Shown piece by piece: positions 8,434-17,610 of a DNA stretch of 64,000 nucleotides. This stretch comes from Marinifilum_A sediminis (GTDB lineage Bacteria > Bacteroidota > Bacteroidia > Bacteroidales > Marinifilaceae). Position 1 is the stretch's first letter, and each line of letters starts with the position of its first letter. The notes below the pieces were generated by a model. The model was not told where the DNA came from. It made no database searches and saw nothing but the letters and a program-made list of their open reading frames with translations. Location: assembly GCA_947496465.1 (NCBI GenBank), contig CANMCX010000017.1, positions 11,844 through 75,843 of the forward strand. The letters run 5' to 3'. A program made the translations under genes and the position numbers.

Positions 8434-9690
8434 ATGAAAAGAAGTGAGATAGAGTTAATGGCACCAGTAGGTTCATATGAATCATTAATGGCTGCCGTTC
8501 AAGGAGGAGCCAATTCGATATATTTTGGAATTGAGCAATTGAATATGCGTTCCAGATCGGCGAACAATTTTACCTTTGAAGATCTACGCAAGATTGCCTC
8601 AATTTGTAAAGAGAATAACATGAAATCTTACTTGACTGTTAATACGGTTTTGTTCGATCATGATATTAAATTAATGTATAAGATTGTTGATGCAGCAAAG
8701 AAGAGTGGTGTTACTGCCATTATTGCTTCCGATGTTTCGGCAATCATGTATGCACGATCGATCGATGTTGAAGTTCACATCTCTACACAATGCAATATTA
8801 CCAATATTGAAGCAGTTAAGTTTTATTCACAGTTTGCCGATGTTGTTGTGCTTGCAAGGGAATTGAATCTAAATCAGGTAAAAGGAATTTACGATCAGAT
8901 TTTAGAGCAGGACATTCGCGGACCAAAGGGTGAATTGGTTCAAATTGAGATGTTTGCACACGGTGCGCTTTGCATGGCGGTTTCAGGAAAATGCTATTTG
9001 AGTTTGCATGAGAAAAATGCTTCGGCAAATCGTGGTGCTTGCATGCAAACCTGTCGTAAGGCGTATACAGTTATCGAAAAGGAATCAGGAAACGAGTTGG
9101 AGATTGACAATGAATTTATCATGTCGCCTCAGGATTTGTGTACCATTGGCTTTTTAAATAAGTTAATTGATGCAGGGGTTCGTGTTCTTAAATTTGAAGG
9201 TAGAGCTCGCTCTCCGGAATATGTAAAAACAGTTGTTTCTTCGTATAGTGAGGCTGTTGATGCTTATTTGGATGGAACTTACGATGAGGAGAAGATAGAT
9301 ACCTGGATGGAAAAGCTTTCAACGGTTTTTAACCGAGGGTTCTGGAATGGATATTATTTGGGGCAAAAACTAGGAGAGTGGAGTTCGAAATATGGAAATC
9401 GAGCGACCAAGCGTAAAATGCTAATTGGTAAAGGAACCAACTATTTTACCAAAATTAAAGTGGCTGAATTCCAATTGGAATCTAACGAGTTAAAAGTTGG
9501 TGATGAGATTTTAATTACCGGACCAACTACGGGAGTTGTTGAAACTACAATTAAAGAAATTCGTGTTGATTTAAAACCAGTTGAAAAAGCTGTTAAAGGG
9601 GATAGTTTCTCTATTGCTTTGGATACAATGATTCGTCGATCGGATAAACTTTACAAAGTGGTTGAAGTGACCAATGATCTAATTCAATAA
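8434..9690 (+). CDS. U32-family Fe-S protein (peptidase U32 / RNA hydroxylase type)
   Basis: This 418-residue protein starts with ELMAPVGSYESLMAAVQGGA, the usual opening of family U32. It contains the family signature EMFAHGALCMAVSGKCYLS followed by ANRGACMQTCRKAY. These supply the four cysteines that hold an iron-sulfur cluster in RlhA and TrhP. Family members are annotated as peptidases, but the best-studied bacterial ones hydroxylate a cytidine in 23S rRNA (RlhA) or a tRNA wobble uridine (TrhP). The size fits the TrhP/YegQ-like short form. A hairpin repeat and a thioredoxin-like gene follow within 50 bp. Confidence 0.85.
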   Translation: MKRSEIELMAPVGSYESLMAAVQGGANSIYFGIEQLNMRSRSANNFTFEDLRKIASICKENNMKSYLTVNTVLFDHDIKLMYKIVDAAKKSGVTAIIASDVSAIMYARSIDVEVHISTQCNITNIEAVKFYSQFADVVVLARELNLNQVKGIYDQILEQDIRGPKGELVQIEMFAHGALCMAVSGKCYLSLHEKNASANRGACMQTCRKAYTVIEKESGNELEIDNEFIMSPQDLCTIGFLNKLIDAGVRVLKFEGRARSPEYVKTVVSSYSEAVDAYLDGTYDEEKIDTWMEKLSTVFNRGFWNGYYLGQKLGEWSSKYGNRATKRKMLIGKGTNYFTKIKVAEFQLESNELKVGDEILITGPTTGVVETTIKEIRVDLKPVEKAVKGDSFSIALDTMIRRSDKLYKVVEVTNDLIQ

Positions 9691-9701
9691 ACAAAATGTA
9701 C

Positions 9702-9721
9702 AGACGCACGGTCGTGCGTCT
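9702..9721. repeat. Short perfect hairpin repeat AGACGCAC-N4-GTGCGTCT
   Basis: Two 8-base arms pair perfectly around GGTC. The sequence lies between the U32 stop and the thioredoxin start. GC-rich palindromes of this form occur as dispersed intergenic repeats in many Bacteroidota and Cyanobacteria. It has no T tract, so it is not a standard terminator. An ORF start at 9696 lies on its edge, but the real start is 9738. Confidence 0.65.
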
Positions 9722-9737
9722 CTTATCAATAGAAAAT

Positions 9738-10241
9738 ATGAAAAAATTACTCTTTACACTAGTTGCGTTAATCGCAGTATCAACTTTGTTTGCTAACGAC
9801 TACAAAGGTTCTTTGTTGAAAAATGGAGACAATGTTCCAGAATTTAAAGTCACAACTCTTGATGGAAAAGAGATAGCAATTGCTGACTTAAAGGGCAAAG
9901 TTGTACTGATTAACTTTTTTGCAACCTGGTGCGGACCTTGTATGAAAGAATTGCCAGAAGTTGAGTCTCAGTTATGGCCTAAATTCAAGAATGAAAATTT
10001 TGTGATGGTTTCCATTGGTCGTGAGCACACAAAAGAGCAGTTGTTGAAATGGAACAAGAAGAAAGGTTTTACTTTCCCAATAGCACCAGATCCTAAACGT
10101 GAGGTTTATTCAAAATTTGCGAGTCAATACATTCCTCGTAACTTTATCGTTGATAAGAGTGGAAAAATTGTTTGGCAAGGTGTGGGATTCGATCAAAAAG
10201 AGTTGGGTCACATGATCAAAACCATTCAGGAAAACTTGTAA
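9738..10241 (+). CDS. TlpA/ResA-like periplasmic thioredoxin
   Basis: The start is placed at MKKLLFTLVALIAVSTLFA (9738), a typical signal peptide. An in-frame start 42 bp earlier would begin inside the hairpin repeat and give an unlikely basic N-terminus. The mature protein has the AhpC/TSA-Redoxin fold with NFFATWCGPCMKELPEVE (WCGPC redox pair) and the cis-Pro loop QYIPRNFIVDKSGKIVWQG. It should reduce disulfides or assist cytochrome maturation in the periplasm. It is transcribed with the U32 gene upstream and the DUF2797 gene 12 bp downstream. Confidence 0.85.
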   Translation: MKKLLFTLVALIAVSTLFANDYKGSLLKNGDNVPEFKVTTLDGKEIAIADLKGKVVLINFFATWCGPCMKELPEVESQLWPKFKNENFVMVSIGREHTKEQLLKWNKKKGFTFPIAPDPKREVYSKFASQYIPRNFIVDKSGKIVWQGVGFDQKELGHMIKTIQENL

Positions 10242-10253
10242 CAGACGAACAGA

Positions 10254-11048
10254 ATGCAGGGAAATATTAGAAAAATGTATACCCATTTAGGGGAGAATGT
10301 TGACTATAAATTGCCTATTGGTGATGAATTAGTTGATATGAACTCGTTGATTGGAAAAGAAATAAGTTTTAAATATTTGGGACAGATAAATTGTATTTAT
10401 TGTGGAAAGAAAACCAAAACTTCTTTCTCGCAAGGATACTGTTACTCTTGTTTCACTACGCTTCCACAAACCGATCCAAGCATTGTTCGTCCGGAATTGG
10501 ATTTGTCCTATTTAGGAATATCCCGGGATATGGAGTGGGCTAAGGAGAATTCTTTGAAGCCTCACTATGTATATTTGGCTTATTCAGGTAATTTAAAAGT
10601 GGGAGTGACCAGGGAGTCTCAGGTTCCAACTCGTTGGATGGATCAGGGAGCTACCAGGGCTATAAAATTGGCAAAAACACCAAACAGACATATTGCAGGG
10701 GTTATTGAGGTGGCTTTAAAGGAGCATTTTTCTGATAAAACCAATTGGAGAGAGATGCTGAAGCAAGAAAATCATACGGATATTGATTTGCTGGCTGAGA
10801 AGAACAAGGCAGCAGATCTATTGCATCCTGAGTTGAAGCAGTATCTCAGTAATGAGGATGAGGTTTACAAGATTGCTTTCCCAGTTACCGAAACTCTTGA
10901 TAAGATCAAAAGCTTTGGTTTTGAGAAAGTCAGTGAGTATACCGGAGTTTTAAAAGGAATTAAGGGGCAATACCTTATTTTTGAAGGAGGACAAGTTATA
11001 AATATTCGAAAACATAGCGGATATTTAATCGAATTGAAAGCAGAATAG
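10254..11048 (+). CDS. DUF2797 family protein with zinc-binding cysteines
   Basis: This 264-residue protein matches the DUF2797 layout: opening MQGNIRKMYTHLGE, then a four-cysteine zinc-finger-like segment (CIYCGKKTKTSFSQGYCYSC), then VYLAYSGNLKVGVTRESQVPTRWMDQGA. The last segment resembles a GIY-YIG-like core (VGVT...RW...GA). Function is unknown; the fold suggests a nucleic-acid-binding or nuclease-like role. It starts 12 bp after the thioredoxin gene and ends about 110 bp before ilvE. Confidence 0.8.
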   Translation: MQGNIRKMYTHLGENVDYKLPIGDELVDMNSLIGKEISFKYLGQINCIYCGKKTKTSFSQGYCYSCFTTLPQTDPSIVRPELDLSYLGISRDMEWAKENSLKPHYVYLAYSGNLKVGVTRESQVPTRWMDQGATRAIKLAKTPNRHIAGVIEVALKEHFSDKTNWREMLKQENHTDIDLLAEKNKAADLLHPELKQYLSNEDEVYKIAFPVTETLDKIKSFGFEKVSEYTGVLKGIKGQYLIFEGGQVINIRKHSGYLIELKAE

Positions 11049-11092
11049 GTAAAAAAGAGTAAAATTGTAGGCAAAAAGATCAAATTTCTTGA

Positions 11093-11100
11093 TACATTTG
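11093..11100 (+). promoter_or_regulatory. Putative -7 element of ilvE promoter
   Basis: TACATTTG matches the Bacteroidota -7 consensus TAnnTTTG and lies 60 bp before the ilvE start. The nearest TTG (-33) is about 25 bp away, longer than the usual 18-21, so this is tentative. Confidence 0.4.
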
Positions 11101-11160
11101 CCTTATATCTTTTATACTTAAATAAAAACAAAACACTAATCGCTAAATTCATATCTGAAA

Positions 11161-12177
11161 ATGGAAAACATAGACTGGAAAGAATTTGGTTTTGGTTACA
11201 CTAAAACCGATTACAATGTTCGTTGTCACTATCGTGATGGAAAATGGGGAGAATTAGAAGTTTCTTCTTCTGATCAGGTTAATGTGCACATTGCAGCTAC
11301 TGGCTTACATTACGGACAGCAGGCATTCGAAGGTTTAAAAGCATTTAAAGGTCCTGATGGAAAGGTAAGAGTATTTCGCATCGATGAGAACGGAAAACGT
11401 CTTCAGAATTCTTCTAATGGTATTATGATGGCTGAAATGCCTCTTGAATTGTTTGAAGAAGCTGTAACTAAGGCAATCAAATTAAACGAAAGATGGGTTC
11501 CTCCTTACGAATCGGGTGCTTCTCTTTATATTCGTCCAGTTCTTTTTGGTAATGGTGCACAAGTTGGTGTCAACCCAGCGCCGGAATACACATTTGCTGT
11601 ATTCGTAATGCCGGTAGGACCTTATTTCAAAGAAGGTTTCAAACCAACTGACTATGTAATTTATCGTGAGTACGATCGTGCTGCTCCACAGGGAACAGGT
11701 ACTATCAAAGTTGGTGGTAACTATGCTTCATCTTTAAGAGGAGGAACACGTGCACACGATGAGGGATTTTCTGCAGTACTATTCTTAGACGCTAAGGAAA
11801 AGAAATATATTGACGAGTGTGGACCTGCTAACTTCTTTGGAATTAAGGATAACTCGTATGTAACTCCAAAATCAAACTCAATTTTACCTTCTATAACAAA
11901 CAAAAGTTTGTGTCAGATCGCTGAAGATATGGGTATGACTGTAGAGCGTAGACCAATTACTGTTGAAGAATTGGCTGACTTTACGGAAGCTGGTGCTTGT
12001 GGTACTGCTGCTGTAATTTCTCCAATTCGTAAGATTGTTGACGCAGATAATAAAATTGATTATTTCTACGGTGATGAGGCTGGTAAGACAAGTTTCAAAT
12101 TGTATGAAACACTTCGTGGAATTCAGTACGGAACTATTGAAGACAAACACAATTGGAATACAATTATCGAGTTTTAA
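11161..12177 (+). CDS. ilvE: Branched-chain amino acid aminotransferase
   Basis: This is a 338-residue class IV PLP aminotransferase, catalysing the last step of Leu, Ile and Val synthesis and the first of their breakdown. Visible marks are GLHYGQQAFEGLKAFKG, the family N-terminal motif; YIRPVLFG; GTIKVGGNYASSL, containing the PLP lysine at about residue 183; and DECGPANFFGIK with EAGACGTAAVISPI, the PLP phosphate-binding motifs. The length fits the IlvE group II type. No other ilv genes are adjacent. A strong bidirectional terminator separates it from convergent ahpF. Confidence 0.93.
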   Translation: MENIDWKEFGFGYTKTDYNVRCHYRDGKWGELEVSSSDQVNVHIAATGLHYGQQAFEGLKAFKGPDGKVRVFRIDENGKRLQNSSNGIMMAEMPLELFEEAVTKAIKLNERWVPPYESGASLYIRPVLFGNGAQVGVNPAPEYTFAVFVMPVGPYFKEGFKPTDYVIYREYDRAAPQGTGTIKVGGNYASSLRGGTRAHDEGFSAVLFLDAKEKKYIDECGPANFFGIKDNSYVTPKSNSILPSITNKSLCQIAEDMGMTVERRPITVEELADFTEAGACGTAAVISPIRKIVDADNKIDYFYGDEAGKTSFKLYETLRGIQYGTIEDKHNWNTIIEF

Positions 12178-12207
12178 TCGATAATTATTATTCCTTTGAT
12201 AATATAG

Positions 12208-12242
12208 AAAAAGCATCAAGGTTAGTACTTGATGCTTTTTTA
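12208..12242. terminator. Bidirectional terminator between ilvE and ahpF
   Basis: AAGCATCAAG pairs with CTTGATGCTT around a short loop. An A tract precedes it and a T tract follows, so it can serve both convergent genes. Confidence 0.85.
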
Positions 12243-12262
12243 GTTGTAAGTATTTTGTTTGC

Positions 12263-13822
12263 TTAGTTTGTCAATTGAAGACCTTTAATCTGATCATCAA
12301 AAGCAGAAAGAGCAGCTTTTGATCCTTCGCCCATGGCAATTACAATTTGCTTGTAAGGAACAATTGAAACATCGCCAGCCGCATAAATTCCAGCTTGATT
12401 TGTTCTGCAATGTGAATCAATCTCAATTTCACCAATTCTATTCGTTTTTACGGTATCCGAAAAGGCTTTACTGTTCGCGTTAAGACCAATTTGAACAAAT
12501 ACACCATCGGTGGTTAACACTTCTTCTTGTTCGGTTTCTCTGTTCTTATATTTGATCGAATTTACTTTGCTTCCGTCACCTTCGATACTTAATGTTTGAG
12601 CATTGGTTCTAACTTTTACATTCGATAATTGCTTAATCTTATCCTGAAGTACCTGGTCACCTTTTAATTCGTCCATAAACTCAAGAACTTCAACTTCCGT
12701 AGCTATTGAAGATAAGTCAATGGCAGCTTCTAGTCCAGAGTTTCCTCCTCCAATTACAACCACCTTTTTTCCTTTGTAAAATGGACCGTCGCAATGGGTA
12801 CAGAATGCAACACCTGAGCCTATGTAATCACTTTCGCCAGGAATATTTAGTTTTTTCCAGCTAGCACCTGTTGCAATAATTAGCGCTGGAGTAGTTAAGC
12901 TTTCACTTAATGATGTTGTAAGTGTTTTTATTCCATCTATTACATCCAATTTCTCTATAATACGGTTATCTAATATATCAATTGGGTAATCGTTAAGGTG
13001 TTTCATAAGGTTGCCCGATAGTTCAGCGCCACTGGTTTTTGGAATTGAAATCATATTTTCGATAGAAACTGTTTCGGTAACCTGTCCACCAATTTTCTCG
13101 GCTACAATGGCAACCGAAAACCCTTTACGGGCTGAATAAACGGCTGCAGAAACTCCTGCAGGACCACCTCCGGCAACAATTATATCATATTTTTTGTCTG
13201 GCTGTACCTTTTGAGTAAAATCGGTACCAAATTGCTCTTCTATTTTTCCCAATAATTCACCCAAGGATGAACGACCCACATGCAATTGTTTCCCATTAGC
13301 ATAAACACTTGGTACTGCCTGTATGTTCAGTTTGTCAACTTCTTCTTGATTAATAGCTCCATCAATTATTTCGTGTGAAATATTTGGATTTAGGAAAGCT
13401 AAAATATTTAATGCCTGGACAACATCTGGACAATTGGTACAGGATAGAGAAATAAAACTTTTCAGTTTCACATTTGCTGTTATTGCTTGAATTCTTTTGG
13501 TAAGAATTTCATCTGGTAAGTTTTTGCCAATTCCATCCAGATTCAATACAGCCAAAAGTAATGTTGTAAATTCATGTCCGTTTGGAACAGCTTTAAATAC
13601 TACATTGGTATTTTGATTGTTTTGTAAGATATTGAATGATAAGCTATAAGATTCAAGTATTTCTACCGATACTTTATCGGAACAAGAAGCAACATCTTCT
13701 AATAGAGATACTAACTCCTTTTTACTTGAATGAGATGATGCGACATTAATTTGAAAAGTATATTGATTTTTGAGAGAGGAGAATAAATCAATAACCTGTT
13801 TTTTTATTGTTTGTTCCAGCAT
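12263..13822 (-). CDS. ahpF: Alkyl hydroperoxide reductase flavoprotein subunit AhpF
   Basis: The start is taken at MLEQTIKKQV, which matches AhpF N-termini; ten residues upstream are probably untranslated. The 519-residue protein has an N-terminal tandem thioredoxin-like domain with a CTNC redox pair (about Cys128/131). An FAD-binding VAGGGPAG motif lies near 217-223 and the thioredoxin-reductase-like CTHC near 341-344. A second nucleotide-binding VIGGGNSG and AAGDV near the C-terminus complete the flavoprotein. It passes NAD(P)H electrons to AhpC. It is downstream of ahpC on the same strand, with a 62-bp gap. Confidence 0.95.
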   Translation of the reverse strand: MLEQTIKKQVIDLFSSLKNQYTFQINVASSHSSKKELVSLLEDVASCSDKVSVEILESYSLSFNILQNNQNTNVVFKAVPNGHEFTTLLLAVLNLDGIGKNLPDEILTKRIQAITANVKLKSFISLSCTNCPDVVQALNILAFLNPNISHEIIDGAINQEEVDKLNIQAVPSVYANGKQLHVGRSSLGELLGKIEEQFGTDFTQKVQPDKKYDIIVAGGGPAGVSAAVYSARKGFSVAIVAEKIGGQVTETVSIENMISIPKTSGAELSGNLMKHLNDYPIDILDNRIIEKLDVIDGIKTLTTSLSESLTTPALIIATGASWKKLNIPGESDYIGSGVAFCTHCDGPFYKGKKVVVIGGGNSGLEAAIDLSSIATEVEVLEFMDELKGDQVLQDKIKQLSNVKVRTNAQTLSIEGDGSKVNSIKYKNRETEQEEVLTTDGVFVQIGLNANSKAFSDTVKTNRIGEIEIDSHCRTNQAGIYAAGDVSIVPYKQIVIAMGEGSKAALSAFDDQIKGLQLTN

Positions 13823-13884
13823 TGTTTTTGATTTTGAAAAAGACAATCTCAAAGAATGTATGAGATTGTCTTGAGTGTGTGTTC

Positions 13885-14448
13885 TTATATTTTACCAACT
13901 AAATCAATACTTGGTTCAAGAGTCTCATTTCCTTCTTTCCATTTGGCAGGACATACTTCCGAAGGATTTTTAGCTACAAATTGCAAGGCTTTTAATCTTC
14001 TTAATAATTCTTCTGCATTACGACCTACATTTCCTGCAACAACTTCATAGGCTACAATTTCACCTTCAGGATTTACAATAAAAGTTCCTCGTTCTGCCAA
14101 ACCAACTTCTTCAATCATTACGTCGAAACCACGAGATAAAACTCCTGTTGGATCAGCTAGCATTGGATATTGAATTTTCTTGATGGTATCAGAAGTATCG
14201 TGCCATGCTTTATGAACAAAGTGAGTATCGGTTGATACAGAATAAATTTCTGTGTCAGCAGCTTTAAATTCAGGATAAAGATTTGCAAGATCTTCTAACT
14301 CTGTTGGGCATACAAAAGTAAAATCGGCAGGATAAAAGAAAAATACAGACCACTTACCTAATAAATCTGACTTTTTAACGCTTTTAAAATCGTTGTTTAC
14401 AAATGCTTGTGCTTCAAAATCGACTACTTGCTTTCCAATTTGTGACAT
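13885..14448 (-). CDS. ahpC: Peroxiredoxin AhpC
   Basis: A 187-residue typical 2-Cys peroxiredoxin that reduces hydrogen and alkyl peroxides in the cytoplasm. The peroxidatic cysteine is Cys47 in DFTFVCPTE and the resolving cysteine is Cys166 in EVCPAKW. The length equals that of the enteric AhpC family. It forms the classic ahpC-ahpF pair. A well-formed Bacteroidota promoter lies 50-80 bp upstream. Confidence 0.96.
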   Translation of the reverse strand: MSQIGKQVVDFEAQAFVNNDFKSVKKSDLLGKWSVFFFYPADFTFVCPTELEDLANLYPEFKAADTEIYSVSTDTHFVHKAWHDTSDTIKKIQYPMLADPTGVLSRGFDVMIEEVGLAERGTFIVNPEGEIVAYEVVAGNVGRNAEELLRRLKALQFVAKNPSEVCPAKWKEGNETLEPSIDLVGKI

Positions 14449-14497
14449 ATTTTCTGTTTTAATGTAATTATTTATTGTTTTGTTATTTTCTATGGTG

Positions 14498-14529
14498 CAA
14501 ATCTATATTGAGCATTGATATAAATCAAA
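14498..14529 (-). promoter_or_regulatory. Promoter of ahpCF
   Basis: On the minus strand, TTTG (plus CAAA at 14526-14529) is followed after 20 bp by TAGATTTG (plus 14498-14505), matching the Bacteroidota -33 TTG / -7 TAnnTTTG promoter. Transcription would begin about 40 bp before the ahpC start. AT-rich inverted sequence just upstream could bind a peroxide regulator, but I cannot identify a specific box. Confidence 0.65.
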
Positions 14530-14633
14530 TAGATAATAAATACAAAACGATAGATAAAATCAATATCAGTAATTGGAATACCTGATAAATAGATGTTTTT
14601 AGAGAAATTATGACTTGGAAAAATAGGTAAAAA

Positions 14634-14667
14634 TAAACGAGCACAATATAAAAATGTGCTCGTTTTT
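14634..14667 (-). terminator. Terminator of the PLP aminotransferase gene
   Basis: ACGAGCACA pairs with TGTGCTCGT, with a T tract on the minus strand (and another on plus). It sits 72 bp beyond the aminotransferase stop. Confidence 0.75.
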
Positions 14668-14738
14668 CTCATTGTAAGGTGAGAATTAGGATTTATTAAT
14701 AAAAAATGTTTGTTTCGATTTATATCAAAAACAAACGA

Positions 14739-15962
14739 TCAAACTTCTACATTGTTTTTCATTAGCAAGTTAATAGATTCTGCCAAACGTTGTACTCCAA
14801 TTCGGTTATTTTTTTCATCCATAAAGGAAAAATTGATCCTCATGGTATTCTTACCACTTCCATCGCAATGAAATACGGAGCCTAATACAAAAGCTACATT
14901 TTTTTCAATTGCTAGCTGGAACAGCTCTTCAGTGTCCATTCCTTCAGGTAAACTAAGAAATAAAAACAATCCTCCTTCTGGTCTGGTCCAACTTACTCCT
15001 TTAGGCATAAAATCCTCAAAAGCTTGCAGCATTACATCTCTTTTTTTGTGATACATTTCAATGATTACCTTTAAATTTTTATCGAAGTAACCTTTCTCAA
15101 TATATTTAGCAGTAATCTTTTGTGTGAATGATGCAGTGCATAAATCGGTGTTCTGTTTTGCTTTCACAAATTTGTCGATTATATTTTCGTGAGCTATCAC
15201 CCAACCAATTCTAAATCCGGGTACGAAAATTTTAGAAAAAGTTCCCAATGCAATTACATGACCTGTATTGTCCAATTCGTACATCATTCGCTGAGGTTTT
15301 CCTTCGAACCGTAATTCTCTGTATGGACTATCCTCAATAATTAAGACATTGAATTTTTTGGCAATATCAATAATCTCTAATCTGCGAAATTCAGGCATGG
15401 TAATACCTGCAGGATTCTGGAAATCGGGAATGACATAGATGAATTTAGGCATTTCACCATTATTTTTCATCTTAATAAGAGTTTGGTCTAATATGTCTGA
15501 ACGCATTCCATACTCGTCCAATTCAATGCCTACCGGAATAGCACCATAACTTGAGAAAGCACCTAAACCACCTAAATAACTAGGCAATCCACAAATAATT
15601 TTATCTCCGCGATTGATGAAAATTTTACCTGCTAAATCCAATCCTTGCTGAGATGAGGTGAGGATAACCAAATTGTCGGTGCTAATATTCAAACCTTCTT
15701 GCCGATATCTATTGGTAAGAATTTCCCGAAGTTTTGCATCTCCTTCGGTTGCGCCATATTGTAAGGCACACTTGCCATCTTCTTCAAGAACCTCGCAGGA
15801 AATTTTTTTTAATTCTTCAATAGGAAAAGAGTTGGGCGCAGGAAGTCCTCCAGCAAATGAGATGATATCATCTCGTTGGGTTAGTTTCAATAATTCTCGA
15901 ATTACAGACCGTTTCATGCCCTTGGCACTGTCGGAAAGAATGTCTTCTAAATTAGTAATCAT
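14739..15962 (-). CDS. PLP-dependent class I/II aminotransferase (2-aminoadipate/aromatic type)
   Basis: This 407-residue fold-type I aminotransferase has ISFAGGLPAPNSFP near the N-terminus, TSSQQGLDL, PDFQNPAG, IIEDSPYRELRFEG and the PLP-lysine motif GTFSKIFVPGFRIGW. The final GGLFLFLSLPEG and FHCDGSGKNTMRINFS segments match the 2-aminoadipate/LysN and MocR-catalytic-domain group. It has no HTH domain, so it is an enzyme rather than a MocR regulator. The donor/acceptor pair cannot be assigned; lysine-derived 2-aminoadipate, aromatic or broad-range activity are all possible. Confidence 0.85.
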   Translation of the reverse strand: MITNLEDILSDSAKGMKRSVIRELLKLTQRDDIISFAGGLPAPNSFPIEELKKISCEVLEEDGKCALQYGATEGDAKLREILTNRYRQEGLNISTDNLVILTSSQQGLDLAGKIFINRGDKIICGLPSYLGGLGAFSSYGAIPVGIELDEYGMRSDILDQTLIKMKNNGEMPKFIYVIPDFQNPAGITMPEFRRLEIIDIAKKFNVLIIEDSPYRELRFEGKPQRMMYELDNTGHVIALGTFSKIFVPGFRIGWVIAHENIIDKFVKAKQNTDLCTASFTQKITAKYIEKGYFDKNLKVIIEMYHKKRDVMLQAFEDFMPKGVSWTRPEGGLFLFLSLPEGMDTEELFQLAIEKNVAFVLGSVFHCDGSGKNTMRINFSFMDEKNNRIGVQRLAESINLLMKNNVEV

Positions 15963-16125
15963 TTTTCCCCCGTTTTTAGTAATATTTTTGGATTTTAAGA
16001 CGAAAAAACCAATATTCGACAGTAATAAATTTACGTTTTTATTACGTCAAAACCTTGAAATTGTAAAAAAAAGGAGGTTTAAAAATACAATTTACAATTA
16101 ATATGCCTTTAAAAATTTAAAACAG

Positions 16126-17610
16126 TCAAATTAGCTCTCGTAGCTTTTCCAATTGTTTGTTTTTATTTACATCACGCATATTTCGTGCAGTTTTTGTAAA
16201 ATATTGATGGTTTGAAATGAACTTAATCTGGAGTCTGTTCCAATCATCGATACTTTTAATTTTTCCATACTCTTTTAATTCGCGGTACAAATTTCCGGAA
16301 ACAGGAATAAAATCAGTTCTACCCAAATAATCCAAATCGGCATCGCACATGATCATTTCCAACTTTGTTTTTGGCTGTGGTGGATGTTTGGTGTGCATGA
16401 TTAAGCTTGCAATTTCGTTTATTTGATCTTCGGAATATTTGTACTGTGGAAGAATATGACGAGCCAATTTAACACTGTAGTCTTCATGATCATTGTAGGA
16501 AAGAATAAAACCTGTATCGTGGAATAATGCTGCAGTTTTAATCAGTAGCATTTCAGCTTCGGTAATTCCCTCTTTTCTGCCTATAATTTCAACCTCAGTA
16601 ATCACATCAATGGTGTGTTTCAGATTGTGATAGTAGAGATTTTTAGGTAATTCATTTTCCATTTTGGTAAGGATGCTCTCTTCTAAATCATCATATCGAA
16701 GCATCTGAAATCTGGTAATGAAATATTCATTAGGAACCAGTCCTTTTAAATCTGCCGACATGTTAGGCAAAAATCCTTTTACGAAGTACATGTCAATATT
16801 ACCCTTATATTTTACGGGCATTCTGCCACGATACTCACAAATAAAGAATTCTTTTACGAGCATATAAGTCATTCCCGAGATGTTAATTTCATTAACTGCT
16901 CCCGAAGATTCCATCCTACTGGCGGTGTTTACCGTATCTCCCCAAATATCGTAGCTTACTTTTTTAGAACCCACAACACCAGCAATTACAGGACCAGTAT
17001 GAACACCGACTCTCAATCCCCAAATAGCCTTTCTGGTTTCGCGAGAGTTAATTTTCATACTTTTCATGTATTGCTGAATTTCCATTGCAGCTAAAACTAC
17101 TTCAATTGGATTGGTTCGGTTTTTATTTGGAATTCCACCTGCACACATGTATGCATCTCCAACTGTTTTTATTTTTTCAATATTAAATTTCTCAACTACC
17201 GTATCAAAATGCATGAAGAATTTATCCAATTCATCAATAAGGTCTTCCGGATTCATTTGTTCCACAATTTTAGTGAAACCGTGGATGTCCGAAAACAATA
17301 CGGTAACCATTCTAAATCGTCGGGAAGATACTTTCCCTTTTGTTTGGAGCTCTTCAGCCGTTTGTTTTGGTAGTAGGTTAGCTAATAATTTTTCTGCTTT
17401 TTCTTTTTGATAGATTAACTCCTGGTTTTTATCGTAGAAGTCTTTTTCAATTTCACTTCTTTGCTTTCGCAATTCAATTCTAAACCATAAAAACATAAAT
17501 ACTATGAGGCTAAGGAGAATCAAGACAAATAGTAAAATATTTTGTGATAAAAATGCAATTTCAAATTGTTTGAGAAATTGGAATTGAATTATGAGAGAGT
17601 ATTGAGTCAT
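16126..17610 (-). CDS. Membrane-anchored adenylate cyclase fused to an HD domain
   Basis: This 494-residue protein has one N-terminal membrane helix (about 24-43) and a short coiled region to about 90. A class III cyclase domain follows (about 100-280): VLFSDIHGFT with metal Asp108, KTVGDAYMCAGG with Asp152, and YDIWGDTVNTASRME with Asn228/Arg232. Lys148 and Asp221 are the residues that select ATP in adenylate cyclases. A C-terminal HD domain (about 320-490) shows HNLKH, ALFHDTG and MCDADLDYLG. Known families suggest cAMP synthesis plus a metal-dependent phosphohydrolase in one chain; what the HD part hydrolyses is unknown. It is monocistronic. Confidence 0.88.
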   Translation of the reverse strand: MTQYSLIIQFQFLKQFEIAFLSQNILLFVLILLSLIVFMFLWFRIELRKQRSEIEKDFYDKNQELIYQKEKAEKLLANLLPKQTAEELQTKGKVSSRRFRMVTVLFSDIHGFTKIVEQMNPEDLIDELDKFFMHFDTVVEKFNIEKIKTVGDAYMCAGGIPNKNRTNPIEVVLAAMEIQQYMKSMKINSRETRKAIWGLRVGVHTGPVIAGVVGSKKVSYDIWGDTVNTASRMESSGAVNEINISGMTYMLVKEFFICEYRGRMPVKYKGNIDMYFVKGFLPNMSADLKGLVPNEYFITRFQMLRYDDLEESILTKMENELPKNLYYHNLKHTIDVITEVEIIGRKEGITEAEMLLIKTAALFHDTGFILSYNDHEDYSVKLARHILPQYKYSEDQINEIASLIMHTKHPPQPKTKLEMIMCDADLDYLGRTDFIPVSGNLYRELKEYGKIKSIDDWNRLQIKFISNHQYFTKTARNMRDVNKNKQLEKLRELI

